DNA from: JAFLCA01 sp041907145
Lineage (GTDB): Bacteria > Bdellovibrionota_C > UBA2361 > JAFLCA01
Length of the DNA: 14,274 nucleotides
Direction of reading: 5' to 3'
Assembly (NCBI GenBank): GCA_041907145.1
Contig: JAYRHW010000192.1
Location: 1 to 14,274, forward strand
The notes under the pieces are model-generated. The model saw nothing but the letters and a program-made list of their open reading frames with translations, was not told where the DNA came from and did not search any database. The position numbers were made by a program, and so were the translations under genes. This document shows, one piece after another, positions 7,384 to 13,928 of the stretch (position 1 is the first letter of the stretch; each line of letters opens with the position of its first letter).

Positions 7384-7839
7384 ATGAAAGCAAGAAATTC
7401 TGGCCGATTCCTTCTGTGTAGTTTCGGCGCCCTACTATTAGCCTTTGCAGCATGCGCAACAACTGACGGTCTACGAGACGATTGGGAAAAGTGTCGCCAA
7501 GGCGTCCAAGAGAAATGTCAGGCAGTACAAGATAAGTGCAACAGCTTACTCAATCCAACCAAGAAAGAAGAAAAGAAGAATGATGGTGGTGAAAGTAACA
7601 GTAGTTCTTCGCTCTATCGAAGCGAAGATCCAGCGCTTGCCGCTGTTGATGGAGAAGATGAAGGTTATTCGCTATTCGAAGCAACTTTACTTCTAGCTGG
7701 CGCTCAAGCAGGAACGAGCGGTCTCCCTTCTGGTGTTAGCAAAGAAGATGCCTGCGCTGTTTGCGCGATCTGCGCCCAGTCTCCCGGAGTAAAAATTCCG
7801 GCAGCTTGCAATCAGTGCGGCACAACGGCAAATTCATAA
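7384..7839 (+). CDS. Cysteine-rich lipoprotein of unknown function
   Basis: 151 residues with a lipoprotein signal (MKARNSGRFLLCSFGALLLAFAAC), C24 the probable lipidated cysteine. Next is a predicted helix WEKCRQGVQEKCQAVQDKC with C37, C45 and C52 spaced 7-8 residues apart, so all three lie on one face. Then follows a low-complexity Lys/Glu/Ser linker (about 55-80), an acidic segment, and a C-terminal cluster DACAVCAICAQ...ACNQCG with C124, C127, C130, C142 and C145 (CX2CX2CX11CX2C). The pattern suggests metal binding or a disulfide-stabilised envelope protein. No homologue is recognised. The ATG at 7384 has a modest GAGG site at 7376-7379. It is isolated by terminators on both sides, so it is an independent transcription unit. 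Confidence 0.75.
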   Translation: MKARNSGRFLLCSFGALLLAFAACATTDGLRDDWEKCRQGVQEKCQAVQDKCNSLLNPTKKEEKKNDGGESNSSSSLYRSEDPALAAVDGEDEGYSLFEATLLLAGAQAGTSGLPSGVSKEDACAVCAICAQSPGVKIPAACNQCGTTANS

Positions 7840-7863
7840 TTCTATAATTTGATTTACTGAAGG

Positions 7864-7893
7864 AGGGGCTGCACTGTGCAGCCCCTCTTTTTT
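7864..7893 (+). terminator. Strong intrinsic terminator of the Cys-rich lipoprotein gene
   Basis: Stem AGGGGCTGC (7864-7872) with GCAGCCCCT (7878-7886), 5-nt loop, then C and six T (7888-7893). It lies 24 nt after the stop codon. On the minus strand no T-run follows, so it acts on plus-strand transcripts. Confidence 0.92.
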
Positions 7894-7985
7894 GTCTGAA
7901 ATTAGCTTAGCTCCAAGTACTATAAGCGCCCCGGACTCCAGCTCCCCCGGCCGCTCATCGGACTCAAACTCGAACGGTTCTCCGT

Positions 7986-8031
7986 AGGGACTTTCAAGCC
8001 ACTTAACCTCTTTGCTTGCGGGAGCTTGCCG
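7986..8031 (+). repeat. 46-bp direct repeat, right copy (candidate attachment site)
   Basis: Identical to 1580-1625. This copy contains the final codons (from ALESA-SSRKQRG) and the TAA (8003-8005) of the minus-strand HEAT-repeat gene. In the adjacent frame both copies read QAPASKEVKWLESP on the minus strand; in this copy that frame stays open into the island (YGEPFEFESDERPGEL...). Confidence 0.9.
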
Positions 8032-8314
8032 ATTCAAGCGCGCGCCGAGCGGCAGGAGTATTAATTTTCCGCAGTGCGTAGGCGGCTGAGCTTTGGACGC
8101 CAACATTCTCATCATACATCAGCTGAATAAGCCGGGGGACCGCAGGATCAACCGCCGGCGAGCTGCATTTGGCGAGCTCCAAAGCCGCCTCATTGCGCTC
8201 CCGCGCCAAGGAGCTAAAAAGCTTGCGATTCAGCGAGGGAATCTCTTCCTTCTTGCAGCAGCCAACCGGCATGACAGCAAAGATTAAACTCAAGAAAGTT
8301 GCAGCGCGGCGCAT
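8003..8314 (-). CDS. Short HEAT-repeat lipoprotein, 3' end inside the 46-bp repeat
   Basis: 103 residues. The signal region MRRAATFLSLIFAVMPVGC ends in a lipobox-like VGC, with C19 the likely lipid anchor. Residues ~36-95 form one to two HEAT-type helical hairpins: ERNEAALELAKC, DPAVPRLIQLMYDENVGVQSSAAYALRKINTPAARRAL. This matches the A-L...P.L...L.D.d..VR..AA.AL..I pattern of PBS/HEAT repeats used in protein-protein contacts. It is small for the family, and the tail SASSRKQRG is encoded in the repeat. A downstream minus-strand frame (to about 7840, one base shifted) is open and coding-like, so either a frameshift has truncated a longer protein or the 3' end was re-formed by integration. Ribosome site weak (AGAAGAG). 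Confidence 0.6.
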   Translation of the reverse strand: MRRAATFLSLIFAVMPVGCCKKEEIPSLNRKLFSSLARERNEAALELAKCSSPAVDPAVPRLIQLMYDENVGVQSSAAYALRKINTPAARRALESASSRKQRG

Positions 8315-8375
8315 AGGACTCTTCTAGTCCCAGCCCAGGGGAATCGCAAGTGCAGTTCCAAGACCAATTGAGCGC

Positions 8376-8876
8376 TTAGCCGTTAATCTGGGCCATCAGA
8401 TAATTCAGCACATCTTTAAGCTGCTTGGGAGTTGCAACCGACCCCGACATCTCACCGAGATGCGCGTTATTGATTGCGGTAATATTGCCAATAGTGAGCT
8501 TTCCATCACCCTGCGCGCGCATATTAGCTACCATGCTGACAGGAGGTGTGGTGGCCTGCAGGCTATGACAGGCAAAGCAAGCTAGCGCATATCCGGTAAG
8601 GACTTTTTTCCCAGCGGCAACCGACGCCTTGGGAAGACACTTCAAATTTTTTGCATTGCGCTTGGCACCCGCGACCACCGTTGACTTGGCGCGCACCGCT
8701 GGCTTTCCTTTGATAGGCGCGCAAGCCGGCAGCTTTCCATAAGAGGAATCGGCCTCAGCGCTTACAGCAGGAAATTTTGGCACCGTTGTATTGTGTACCT
8801 GTCGCGGCGCTCCAAGATGCATGCCTGCTGCTACTGAAAATCCAAGGACTGCGCGAAGAATCAACACTGATGCCAT
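8376..8876 (-). CDS. Exported cytochrome c-like protein
   Basis: 166 residues. A hydrophobic N-terminal segment (MASVLILRAVLGFSVAAGM) acts as signal or anchor. A long linker rich in Pro, Lys and Ala (about 25-90) has no recognised domain and holds C52 and C80. The C-terminal ~75 residues are a class I cytochrome c domain: ALACFACHSL with the haem-binding CXXCH (C100, C103, H104), and GEMSGSVATPKQLKDVLNYLMAQ with M143 as probable sixth ligand and the closing helix. It should carry one c-type haem in the periplasm and transfer single electrons; partners are not visible nearby. ACGAGG lies a few bases before the start as a ribosome site. It is transcribed toward the HEAT gene (61-bp gap), possibly with it. 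Confidence 0.85.
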   Translation of the reverse strand: MASVLILRAVLGFSVAAGMHLGAPRQVHNTTVPKFPAVSAEADSSYGKLPACAPIKGKPAVRAKSTVVAGAKRNAKNLKCLPKASVAAGKKVLTGYALACFACHSLQATTPPVSMVANMRAQGDGKLTIGNITAINNAHLGEMSGSVATPKQLKDVLNYLMAQING

Positions 8877-9130
8877 ACTTTAAACCTCGTTACGAACCTT
8901 CATACGAAATTGTCGTAGCCCGGCGGGCGAGCTACATCCCCGTCTCAACTGGGTAAAATGCAACTCCCATTCCAACCGGATTTGCAGTCCTCGAGGGGTT
9001 GGTGCTGGAAGCTAAGCCTCCAAAACAACTAGAAATCGAAGTGGAGCTCCCGCCTCAAGATAGGAATCAAGCTTCTCTCGGTGTGCACGGACTTTGGTAT
9101 TGGGGAAACCCGCAGGCAGCAGGACGCTGA
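8870..9130 (+). pseudogene. Possible interrupted plus-strand frame in the gap upstream of the cytochrome gene
   Basis: From ATG 8870 (overlapping the minus-strand cytochrome start) a frame reads MPYFKPRYEPSYEIVVARR... to TAA 8954-8956. It then continues open in the same frame as NATPIPTGFAVLEGLVLEAK...LEIEVELPPQDRN...HGLWYWGNPQ until TGA 9128-9130. The second part has protein-like composition (VLEGLVLEAKPPKQLEIEVELPP). No family is recognised. One stop in 86 codons is not by itself significant, so this is a weak candidate for a decayed gene. Otherwise the 8877-9134 gap shows nothing. Confidence 0.2.
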
Positions 9131-9134
9131 GAAT

Positions 9135-9398
9135 TCAGTCGTCAGTGACAGCTTCGATGAAATAGGCGAAGCGCTTGAAGTCGAATGCAGGGGCAGCGTG
9201 CAGCCGCTTGCTTAGGAATGCCGCATCGTCAGGGCCTACTGAATATCGATCGAGCATCTGAGGGTCAGCATTCGGGTCGACATCAAATTGATCGTAGTAA
9301 TCTTTGGCATTGAAGCCTGGAATGACAATGGCATCAAGCGCGTCTTCGGTAACGCCATCAACGATTGATAGGACATGCAGTATTTTATTATTTGCCAT
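9135..9398 (-). CDS. Small acidic hypothetical protein (87 aa)
   Basis: Reads MANNKILHVLSIVDGVTEDALDAIVIPGFNAKDYYDQFDVDPNADPQ..., with many Asp and aromatic residues, no cysteine, and no membrane segment or signal. The segment DQFDVDPNADPQMLDRYSVGPDDAAFL and the tail FDFKRFAYFIEAVTDD are protein-like. The composition suggests a soluble cytoplasmic protein. No family is recognised. No clear Shine-Dalgarno precedes the ATG at 9396-9398. The region just upstream carries an 11-bp inverted repeat (9415-9425/9499-9509). It shares strand with the next upstream gene (9545-9961), 146 bp away, so the two may be co-transcribed. Confidence 0.6.
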   Translation of the reverse strand: MANNKILHVLSIVDGVTEDALDAIVIPGFNAKDYYDQFDVDPNADPQMLDRYSVGPDDAAFLSKRLHAAPAFDFKRFAYFIEAVTDD

Positions 9399-9414
9399 GT
9401 GCGTGCAGCAATAA

Positions 9415-9509
9415 ATGGATGGAGAAACACGAACGTCACTCCGAGATGATTATCTATGAAGCGCGGGATAGTTTTGAAGCTAATCCTGACGCAGCATCTC
9501 TCCATCCAT
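9415..9509. repeat. 11-bp inverted repeat spanning 95 bp between two minus-strand genes
   Basis: ATGGATGGAGA (9415-9425) is the exact reverse complement of TCTCCATCCAT (9499-9509). The intervening 73 bases contain no gene. It could form a long-looped hairpin in the transcript leading to the 9135-9398 gene, or be paired operator half-sites. Confidence 0.35.
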
Positions 9510-9544
9510 CGATCCTAGCGCCTAAACAAACGGCACTGCGTCGA

Positions 9545-9961
9545 TCAGGCGTTCACCGGCTCGGGACTCTGCGTCTTGGCGCTCGGCATCACGACCTGGA
9601 ACACCCTCGGCTCCTCGGTGCTCGCCACATAAATGCGGTCAAAGCCCTGGAGAATCCGCTGCGACTCAGCCGGATCCTTGCTCAGGAGCAGACAGAGCGA
9701 GTCCTCGACCGTCAGCGGCACCTCGAAACCCAGCGGCCTGACCTCCGACTTGCGCCGAAGCGTGGCCAACGTCATGGCAGCGCTAAACGCCGGCAACAGA
9801 ACCCGCACCTGCCCGGACTTGGCCTTGTCGGCGACAAAGTCCCGGAAGGCATCATGACCGAGCCTGACCGCCGGACTAGCCACCTGACCAGAACCGCGGA
9901 TCATCGTCAGCATGCTGAAATCCACGACCGCAACCAACCCAGTATTCGAACGCGTATCCAT
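9545..9961 (-). CDS. Hypothetical protein (138 aa)
   Basis: ATG at 9959-9961 is preceded by a good ribosome site (AGGAGAGG, about 7 nt away), which favours this strand over the overlapping plus-strand frame. The protein starts MDTRSNTGLVAVVDFSMLTMIRG and is alternately hydrophobic and charged: RVLLPAFSAAMTLATLRRK, LGFEVPLTVEDSLCLLLSKDPAESQRILQGFDRIYVAS and PRVFQVVMPSAK. This is consistent with a compact cytoplasmic alpha/beta fold ending in a polar tail. There is one Cys, no signal peptide, and no recognised family. GC content looks higher than in the 1.6-8 kb segment. Confidence 0.6.
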   Translation of the reverse strand: MDTRSNTGLVAVVDFSMLTMIRGSGQVASPAVRLGHDAFRDFVADKAKSGQVRVLLPAFSAAMTLATLRRKSEVRPLGFEVPLTVEDSLCLLLSKDPAESQRILQGFDRIYVASTEEPRVFQVVMPSAKTQSPEPVNA

Positions 9962-10378
9962 GCGAAACCTCTCCTAAAAAGGGAGCACTAGACGAGTCTG
10001 CACGCGCAAACCCGGGAGCCAGCCTTGGTTCGTATTGTGACCACAGACTAAGTTCCCTGATATGCGCGCCAGAATGCCCGCCCCATGCGAGGTCTCGCAG
10101 GATGAGAGAGTAATCTTCTCGAAATAAAACCATGCAAAGAACAATCTCTAACCTCGAGCGACAACATTTCATCGACACTCGTGTTTCTCGGCTAAGCACA
10201 CGGGAGGCATGCGCTCAGCCGAAAACGCGACACGAAGAGATTTCTAAGGGATTTGGCCCCTGCTCGAAATACGAGGCTGATGAAATTGTGAACTATTCCA
10301 AGTTCTTAGTCAAATGCGTGAAATTCTAAGGGGATATCGGGCCAGGACTAAGTCCTCGTAATAGGGTAGCATTCGCCC
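9962..10378. other. 417-base gap with one doubtful small frame
   Basis: It contains the promoter side of the 9545-9961 gene. A plus-strand frame 10132-10329 (65 codons, MQRTISNLERQHFIDTRVSR..., ending LVKCVKF) lacks a convincing ribosome site and any homology I recognise. A small palindrome AGGAC-TAA-GTCCT lies at about 10345-10357, ahead of the next gene. No tRNA or terminator with a T-run was found. Confidence 0.4.
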
Positions 10379-10753
10379 ATGCGGATTGATTACGGATCTC
10401 TCCGGCGCGCCATTCAGGATCATCCCCTTGGCGAGCGCATAGTCCAAATTGCTGTTGAGGCTGCCCTAGCGCAGCTCCAAGGAGATGCCCACGAGGCCGG
10501 TCAATGCGCCTTGCAGTTTACACCCGAATCAGCCGCCTCGCTTGAAACTTCGCTAAGACGCTATTTCTCTACCACGAGTTATCCTGAAGGCACGGAGCGA
10601 CAAACCATTATGGATTCCGAGCCATTCCGGCGCTGGCAGAGCGAATGGCTGCCTACCTTTGTGCGAACCGTGAACGAAATTAAAGAGCGGCAATCTGAAG
10701 ATGCGCAGCTTCTGAATTGGCTCCGAGGCGCCTCAATAGGGAATCGGCCCTAA
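10379..10753 (+). CDS. Hypothetical protein (124 aa)
   Basis: Begins MRIDYGSLRRAIQDHPLGERIVQIAVEAALAQLQGDAHEAGQC. The composition is helical and rich in Glu, Gln, Arg and Ala, with no signal or membrane segment. The middle (TPESAASLETSLRRYFSTTSYPEGTERQTIMDSEPFRRWQSEWLPTFVRTVNEIKERQ) again predicts helices. It is probably a small soluble protein. No family is recognised. The ribosome site is weak. Its TAA (10751-10753) overlaps the stop of the convergent methyltransferase-like gene by three bases, so antisense read-through could affect both. Confidence 0.5.
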   Translation: MRIDYGSLRRAIQDHPLGERIVQIAVEAALAQLQGDAHEAGQCALQFTPESAASLETSLRRYFSTTSYPEGTERQTIMDSEPFRRWQSEWLPTFVRTVNEIKERQSEDAQLLNWLRGASIGNRP

Positions 10754-11436
10754 ATTTGAGCTTCGTCGATCCATTGTTTGAGTTCGAGGTTGACCTTCAG
10801 GCGTTCTGCCATAGCCGCACGTTTGGGACTTCGCTCTATTCCGATGCCTGAAATCCCAAATGCGTTGGCAACAGCCAACATACTCCCCTGCCCGCAGAAT
10901 GGATGCACCAACAGATTGCAGCTGATAATTTCGCGTAGGAACTTGGCAATCATGAGACATACTTCCAGCCCCATACCGCGCTCCCAAGTCTTCTCGCCCA
11001 GATCAGGAATGACATCGGCCGTCGAACGAGCGGCATCGAGCCTCACTGCGCGGCTAAAACACAGGACATGCGAAAATCCCGGCCGCCCAAACGACGGCTG
11101 ACCAGCAGGAACACGACAAGCTATTTTGTGCCATAGAAGGGGTATATCGAGATCCTCGGCGGCACGTTGCACCAGCGCGGCTTTATCAATCCACTGACCT
11201 TCATGCTTGATGTCGGATTGAAAGAAAATCGAGACCCCACGCTCAGGTGTGCGCATCAGAATCAGCGCGGCGGTGTCTCGAAACCAACCCTGCCATTCAG
11301 CGAGGGTCTTACCGGGAAATTCCGAATAATCAGGCAGCGATGCAATTATTGAAGCGGACTCGACAAGCGATGCCTGTCTAAGCCAGTCGATGGCATCCCC
11401 TACTATAACTTGTCTTGTTGGAGCACCCGAGTTCAT
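10750..11436 (-). CDS. SAM-dependent methyltransferase-like protein, related to DNA methylase fold
   Basis: 228 residues. N-terminal VGDAIDWLRQ and ASLPDYSEFPGKTLAEWQGWF occupy the place where amino-methyltransferases carry their DPPY/NPPY catalytic loop; here it reads LPDY. FFQSDIKHEGQWIDKAALV, LLWHKIACRVP and FGRPGFSHVLCFSR follow. VHPFCGQGSMLAVANAFGISGIGIERSPKRAAMA (177-210) is motif I (FxGxG, SAM binding) with the acidic strand end E201. The order, catalytic loop before SAM motif, resembles the beta-class permuted DNA methylases. There is no target-recognition domain and no restriction partner, so a nucleic-acid or small-molecule methyltransferase of unknown target is the safest call. Its ATG directly abuts the stop of the DUF2585 gene, so it is last in the speA operon. 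Confidence 0.65.
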   Translation of the reverse strand: MNSGAPTRQVIVGDAIDWLRQASLVESASIIASLPDYSEFPGKTLAEWQGWFRDTAALILMRTPERGVSIFFQSDIKHEGQWIDKAALVQRAAEDLDIPLLWHKIACRVPAGQPSFGRPGFSHVLCFSRAVRLDAARSTADVIPDLGEKTWERGMGLEVCLMIAKFLREIISCNLLVHPFCGQGSMLAVANAFGISGIGIERSPKRAAMAERLKVNLELKQWIDEAQI

Positions 11437-12018
11437 CTAACCAGCCTGCCACGACCTTATGGCCGGTATCGGATAGAGAAGCATAAGGATGTTTAGAGTC
11501 AGGTTGTCCCTTATGGTTGCGAGCAAGGTAAATTCCATGAAGAAGAACAATGCCAAACTCAATTTCCAAGGCACTCTTGCGGCAATCAGAAAACCAAGAA
11601 TGCAGCAGCCAATATCGCCCAGTGAATTTATGACGCTATCACCATAATAATTCAGTGACATGGTCGCTGCCCGGTATCGCTCGATGATGAAGGAGCTATT
11701 CTCCAAAAGTTCCCAGGCAGATTCGAGGATAACTGTAACAAGTAATCGCAACCGAAGCCTCGTGCTTCCAAGCAACCAGGAGCCGAGCGCGAAGAAGATC
11801 AAACCATGGCTGACATGAGTGAATGAATAGGCATCGAAAAGATGCTGCGAGTTATGGGAGCTCAGCACCTCGGCAGCGTAGAGCCGAAATTCACCGCAGG
11901 AACACCACCATGAACGACCCATGAGATGTAAGAGCAACGCCGTGATAATTAACACCAAAGCAGCTGCCAGATATCCGCTGCACTGGCCAGGGGATCCTTT
12001 TTGTGATGCCGCGTTCAT
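11437..12018 (-). CDS. DUF2585/UPF0314 family membrane protein
   Basis: 193 residues from ATG 12016-12018; a TTG at 12030 that overlaps the speA stop is the alternative and adds four residues. Recognised by LLHLMGRSWWCSCGEFRLY (29-47), SSHNSQHLFDAYSFTHVSHG (53-72), ESAWELLENSSFIIERYR (99-116) and YYGDSVINSLGDIGCCILGF (124-143), the conserved blocks of this family. Four to five hydrophobic helices are apparent. Conserved His, Glu, Arg and Asp residues inside membrane segments suggest enzymatic or metal/ligand binding, but the function of the family is unknown. It starts 8 bp after the speA stop and abuts the methyltransferase-like gene, so all three are probably translated from one message. 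Confidence 0.85.
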   Translation of the reverse strand: MNAASQKGSPGQCSGYLAAALVLIITALLLHLMGRSWWCSCGEFRLYAAEVLSSHNSQHLFDAYSFTHVSHGLIFFALGSWLLGSTRLRLRLLVTVILESAWELLENSSFIIERYRAATMSLNYYGDSVINSLGDIGCCILGFLIAARVPWKLSLALFFFMEFTLLATIRDNLTLNILMLLYPIPAIRSWQAG

Positions 12019-12026
12019 GCAGGCGA

Positions 12027-13928
12027 TCAAGGATCGACGATTAGATAGGTGTAGCCTTCAAGGGCATCACGATAGCGACGTTGAATCTTTGCCGACTCCT
12101 CGTTGGAGATGGCTCCCTCACGGACCGAGCGTTCCAGTGTCTGCCGCATTTTTTCGACAAGATCCTGCGGCTCGTACTGCACATATTTCAGCACTTCACG
12201 AATGGTATCGCCCTCCACGACGTGGGCTAGCTCCATCTTGCCGGCGGCGTCAGTGGTAATATGAACAGCATTGGTATCGCCGAATAAATTATGCAAATCC
12301 CCCAGTATTTCCTGATAAGCGCCCACCAGGAAGGAGGCTACATAGTAAGGCTCCTCGGGTTTGAGACTGTGCACAGGCAGGTAATTTTTGACGTCCTTCA
12401 AATCGATAAATTTATCGATGATGCCGTCACTGTCGCAGCTCATATCGCCGAGCATGCAACGCCGCGTCGGCTCCTCTCGCAGGCGATGAATCGGCATAAT
12501 GGGGAAAAGCTGCTCCACCGCCCAGGAGTCAGGCAGGGACTGGAACACGGAGAAATTAACAAAATAGGTATCCTTAAGCACATCGTCGAGCTTTTCGAGC
12601 TCCTCAGGAACAAACTTCATTTCCGACGCCACGCGCTTCAATTTGGACATCAGGTGCCAAAAGGATCGGTCAGCGTAGGCGCGCTCAATCAACGAAATTT
12701 CACCAGAAACGAAAAGCTCGTTAATTTCATCTCGAAGTTCGATCGCATCATGCAGGGTCTCGCGGCAGTTCTTCACCGAGACGTTCTGATAGAGCTCCTG
12801 AAACTCGGATAGGCGCTTTTTCCTGCTCGGTGGATTGTCGAGCTTTGAGATAACGTCAGGCGTATGCGCCACGTCTATGGTCTGAGCGACCAACACCGCA
12901 TGATGGGCAACAAGAGCTCGACCGGACTCAGTAACGATATCCGGGTGCGAAATGCCAGCATCCTCGCAAGCCTGGCGAATGGAGTACACGACGTCTCGGG
13001 CGTATTCCTCGACACTGTAATCCATGGAAGCGGCAAAATTCGTTTTGGAACCGTCGTAGTCAACAGCCAATCCGCCGCCCGCATCGAAAAGGCAGAGCGA
13101 AGGGCAAAGCTTGGCAATCTCGACGTACATTCTGGTTGCTTCACGCAGCACCTTCTTGATTGCCGATATGGAGCTGATTTGGCTGCCAACATGGAAATGA
13201 ATGAGTTTAAGCCAATGGTCGCAGCCGTGAGACTTGAGTATCTCGATCGCCGACACAATCTCAGTCGTGCTCAGTCCAAATTTGGCGTTGTCTCCGCCCG
13301 AAGACTCCCATTTTCCGGCTCCCTTGCTGGAGGGCTTGAGACGAAGTCCGATTTCAGGCTCAATGCCAAGCTGCTTTGCGACCTGAATTGTTTGCTCTAC
13401 TTCCGAAAACTGCTCGACGATAATAATTGAGCGCCGTCCTAGCTTCCTAGCCAAGAGTGCTAATTCTATATATTCGCGATCCTTGTAACCGTTACAAAGC
13501 AGCAGAGCCCCAGGCGTATCATGTATGGCAAGCACAGCGATGAGCTCGGGCTTGCTTCCTACCTCGATTCCCATGCCGAAATCTTTGCCGGCAGCCTGCA
13601 CTACTTCGACGACATGGCGCTGCTGGTTAACCTTAATAGGGTAAACGCCGCGATACTTCCCGCTGTATTGGAACTCAGTGATTGCCGAGCCGAAAGCGTT
13701 GCAAATTCGCGTCACTCGGTCGCGGATGATGCCATCAAAGCGCAGGAGAATAGGAACCTGTATGCCGCGCTGGGTAAGCTCCTTGACGATAGAGGGTAAG
13801 CTGAGCTCGACACCATTGCGAGTCGGGCGTACGACTACCTCACCAGCACTGTTAATATCGAAATACCCCTCACCCCATCCAGAAATCCCAAACAGATTAG
13901 CAGATTTCTGTACGTCCCAGCCTTCCAT
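12027..13928 (-). CDS. speA: Biosynthetic arginine decarboxylase
   Basis: 633 residues, full length for the family. It converts L-arginine to agmatine plus CO2, the first step of the agmatine route to putrescine, using pyridoxal phosphate. The N-terminal ANLFGISGWGEGYFDIN is typical of SpeA. VYPIKVNQQRHVV (95-107) holds the PLP lysine K99. HFHVGSQIS (244-252) and FDAGGGLAVDYDGS (281-294) bind the cofactor phosphate. IVTESGRALVAHHAVL (331-346) and GDMSCDSDGIIDKF (494-507) supply the substrate-site Glu and the catalytic-type C498. YQEILGDLHNLFGD lies near the C-terminus. The ATG at 13926-13928 has a GAGGAG ribosome site 8 nt away. First gene of an operon with the DUF2585 and methyltransferase-like genes. 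There is no sign of truncation. Confidence 0.96.
   Translation of the reverse strand: MEGWDVQKSANLFGISGWGEGYFDINSAGEVVVRPTRNGVELSLPSIVKELTQRGIQVPILLRFDGIIRDRVTRICNAFGSAITEFQYSGKYRGVYPIKVNQQRHVVEVVQAAGKDFGMGIEVGSKPELIAVLAIHDTPGALLLCNGYKDREYIELALLARKLGRRSIIIVEQFSEVEQTIQVAKQLGIEPEIGLRLKPSSKGAGKWESSGGDNAKFGLSTTEIVSAIEILKSHGCDHWLKLIHFHVGSQISSISAIKKVLREATRMYVEIAKLCPSLCLFDAGGGLAVDYDGSKTNFAASMDYSVEEYARDVVYSIRQACEDAGISHPDIVTESGRALVAHHAVLVAQTIDVAHTPDVISKLDNPPSRKKRLSEFQELYQNVSVKNCRETLHDAIELRDEINELFVSGEISLIERAYADRSFWHLMSKLKRVASEMKFVPEELEKLDDVLKDTYFVNFSVFQSLPDSWAVEQLFPIMPIHRLREEPTRRCMLGDMSCDSDGIIDKFIDLKDVKNYLPVHSLKPEEPYYVASFLVGAYQEILGDLHNLFGDTNAVHITTDAAGKMELAHVVEGDTIREVLKYVQYEPQDLVEKMRQTLERSVREGAISNEESAKIQRRYRDALEGYTYLIVDP

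Larger units (their letters stand above)
1580..8031. mobile_element. Candidate integrated segment between 46-bp direct repeats
   Basis: Two identical 46-bp direct repeats bracket five genes: the acyl-AMP ligase/reductase, PAP2 protein, minus-strand lipoprotein, Lgt-like protein and Cys-rich lipoprotein. The right repeat contains the last codons and stop of a minus-strand gene (8003-8314), so that gene stays intact and the segment sits immediately downstream of it. This is the usual arrangement for site-specific integration at a gene 3' end. Removing the segment would place the genes at 1093-1482 and 8003-8314 in convergent orientation, separated by the hairpins at 1502-1558. Against this reading, no recombinase is encoded inside. 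The segment may be a passenger of another element, a decayed island, or a recombination duplicate. Confidence 0.35.

Noticed and set aside
9365..9991. 208-codon plus-strand open frame
   Set aside because: It lies opposite the 9545-9961 gene, is very rich in Arg and His as expected of a shadow frame, and lacks a ribosome site; the minus strand has AGGAGAGG before its ATG.
10132..10329. 65-codon plus-strand frame
   Set aside because: No ribosome site, no recognisable homology, and length within chance expectation; mentioned only in the gap entry.
12864..13430. 188-codon plus-strand open frame
   Set aside because: It is the reverse complement of the speA coding sequence, whose motifs are unmistakable.
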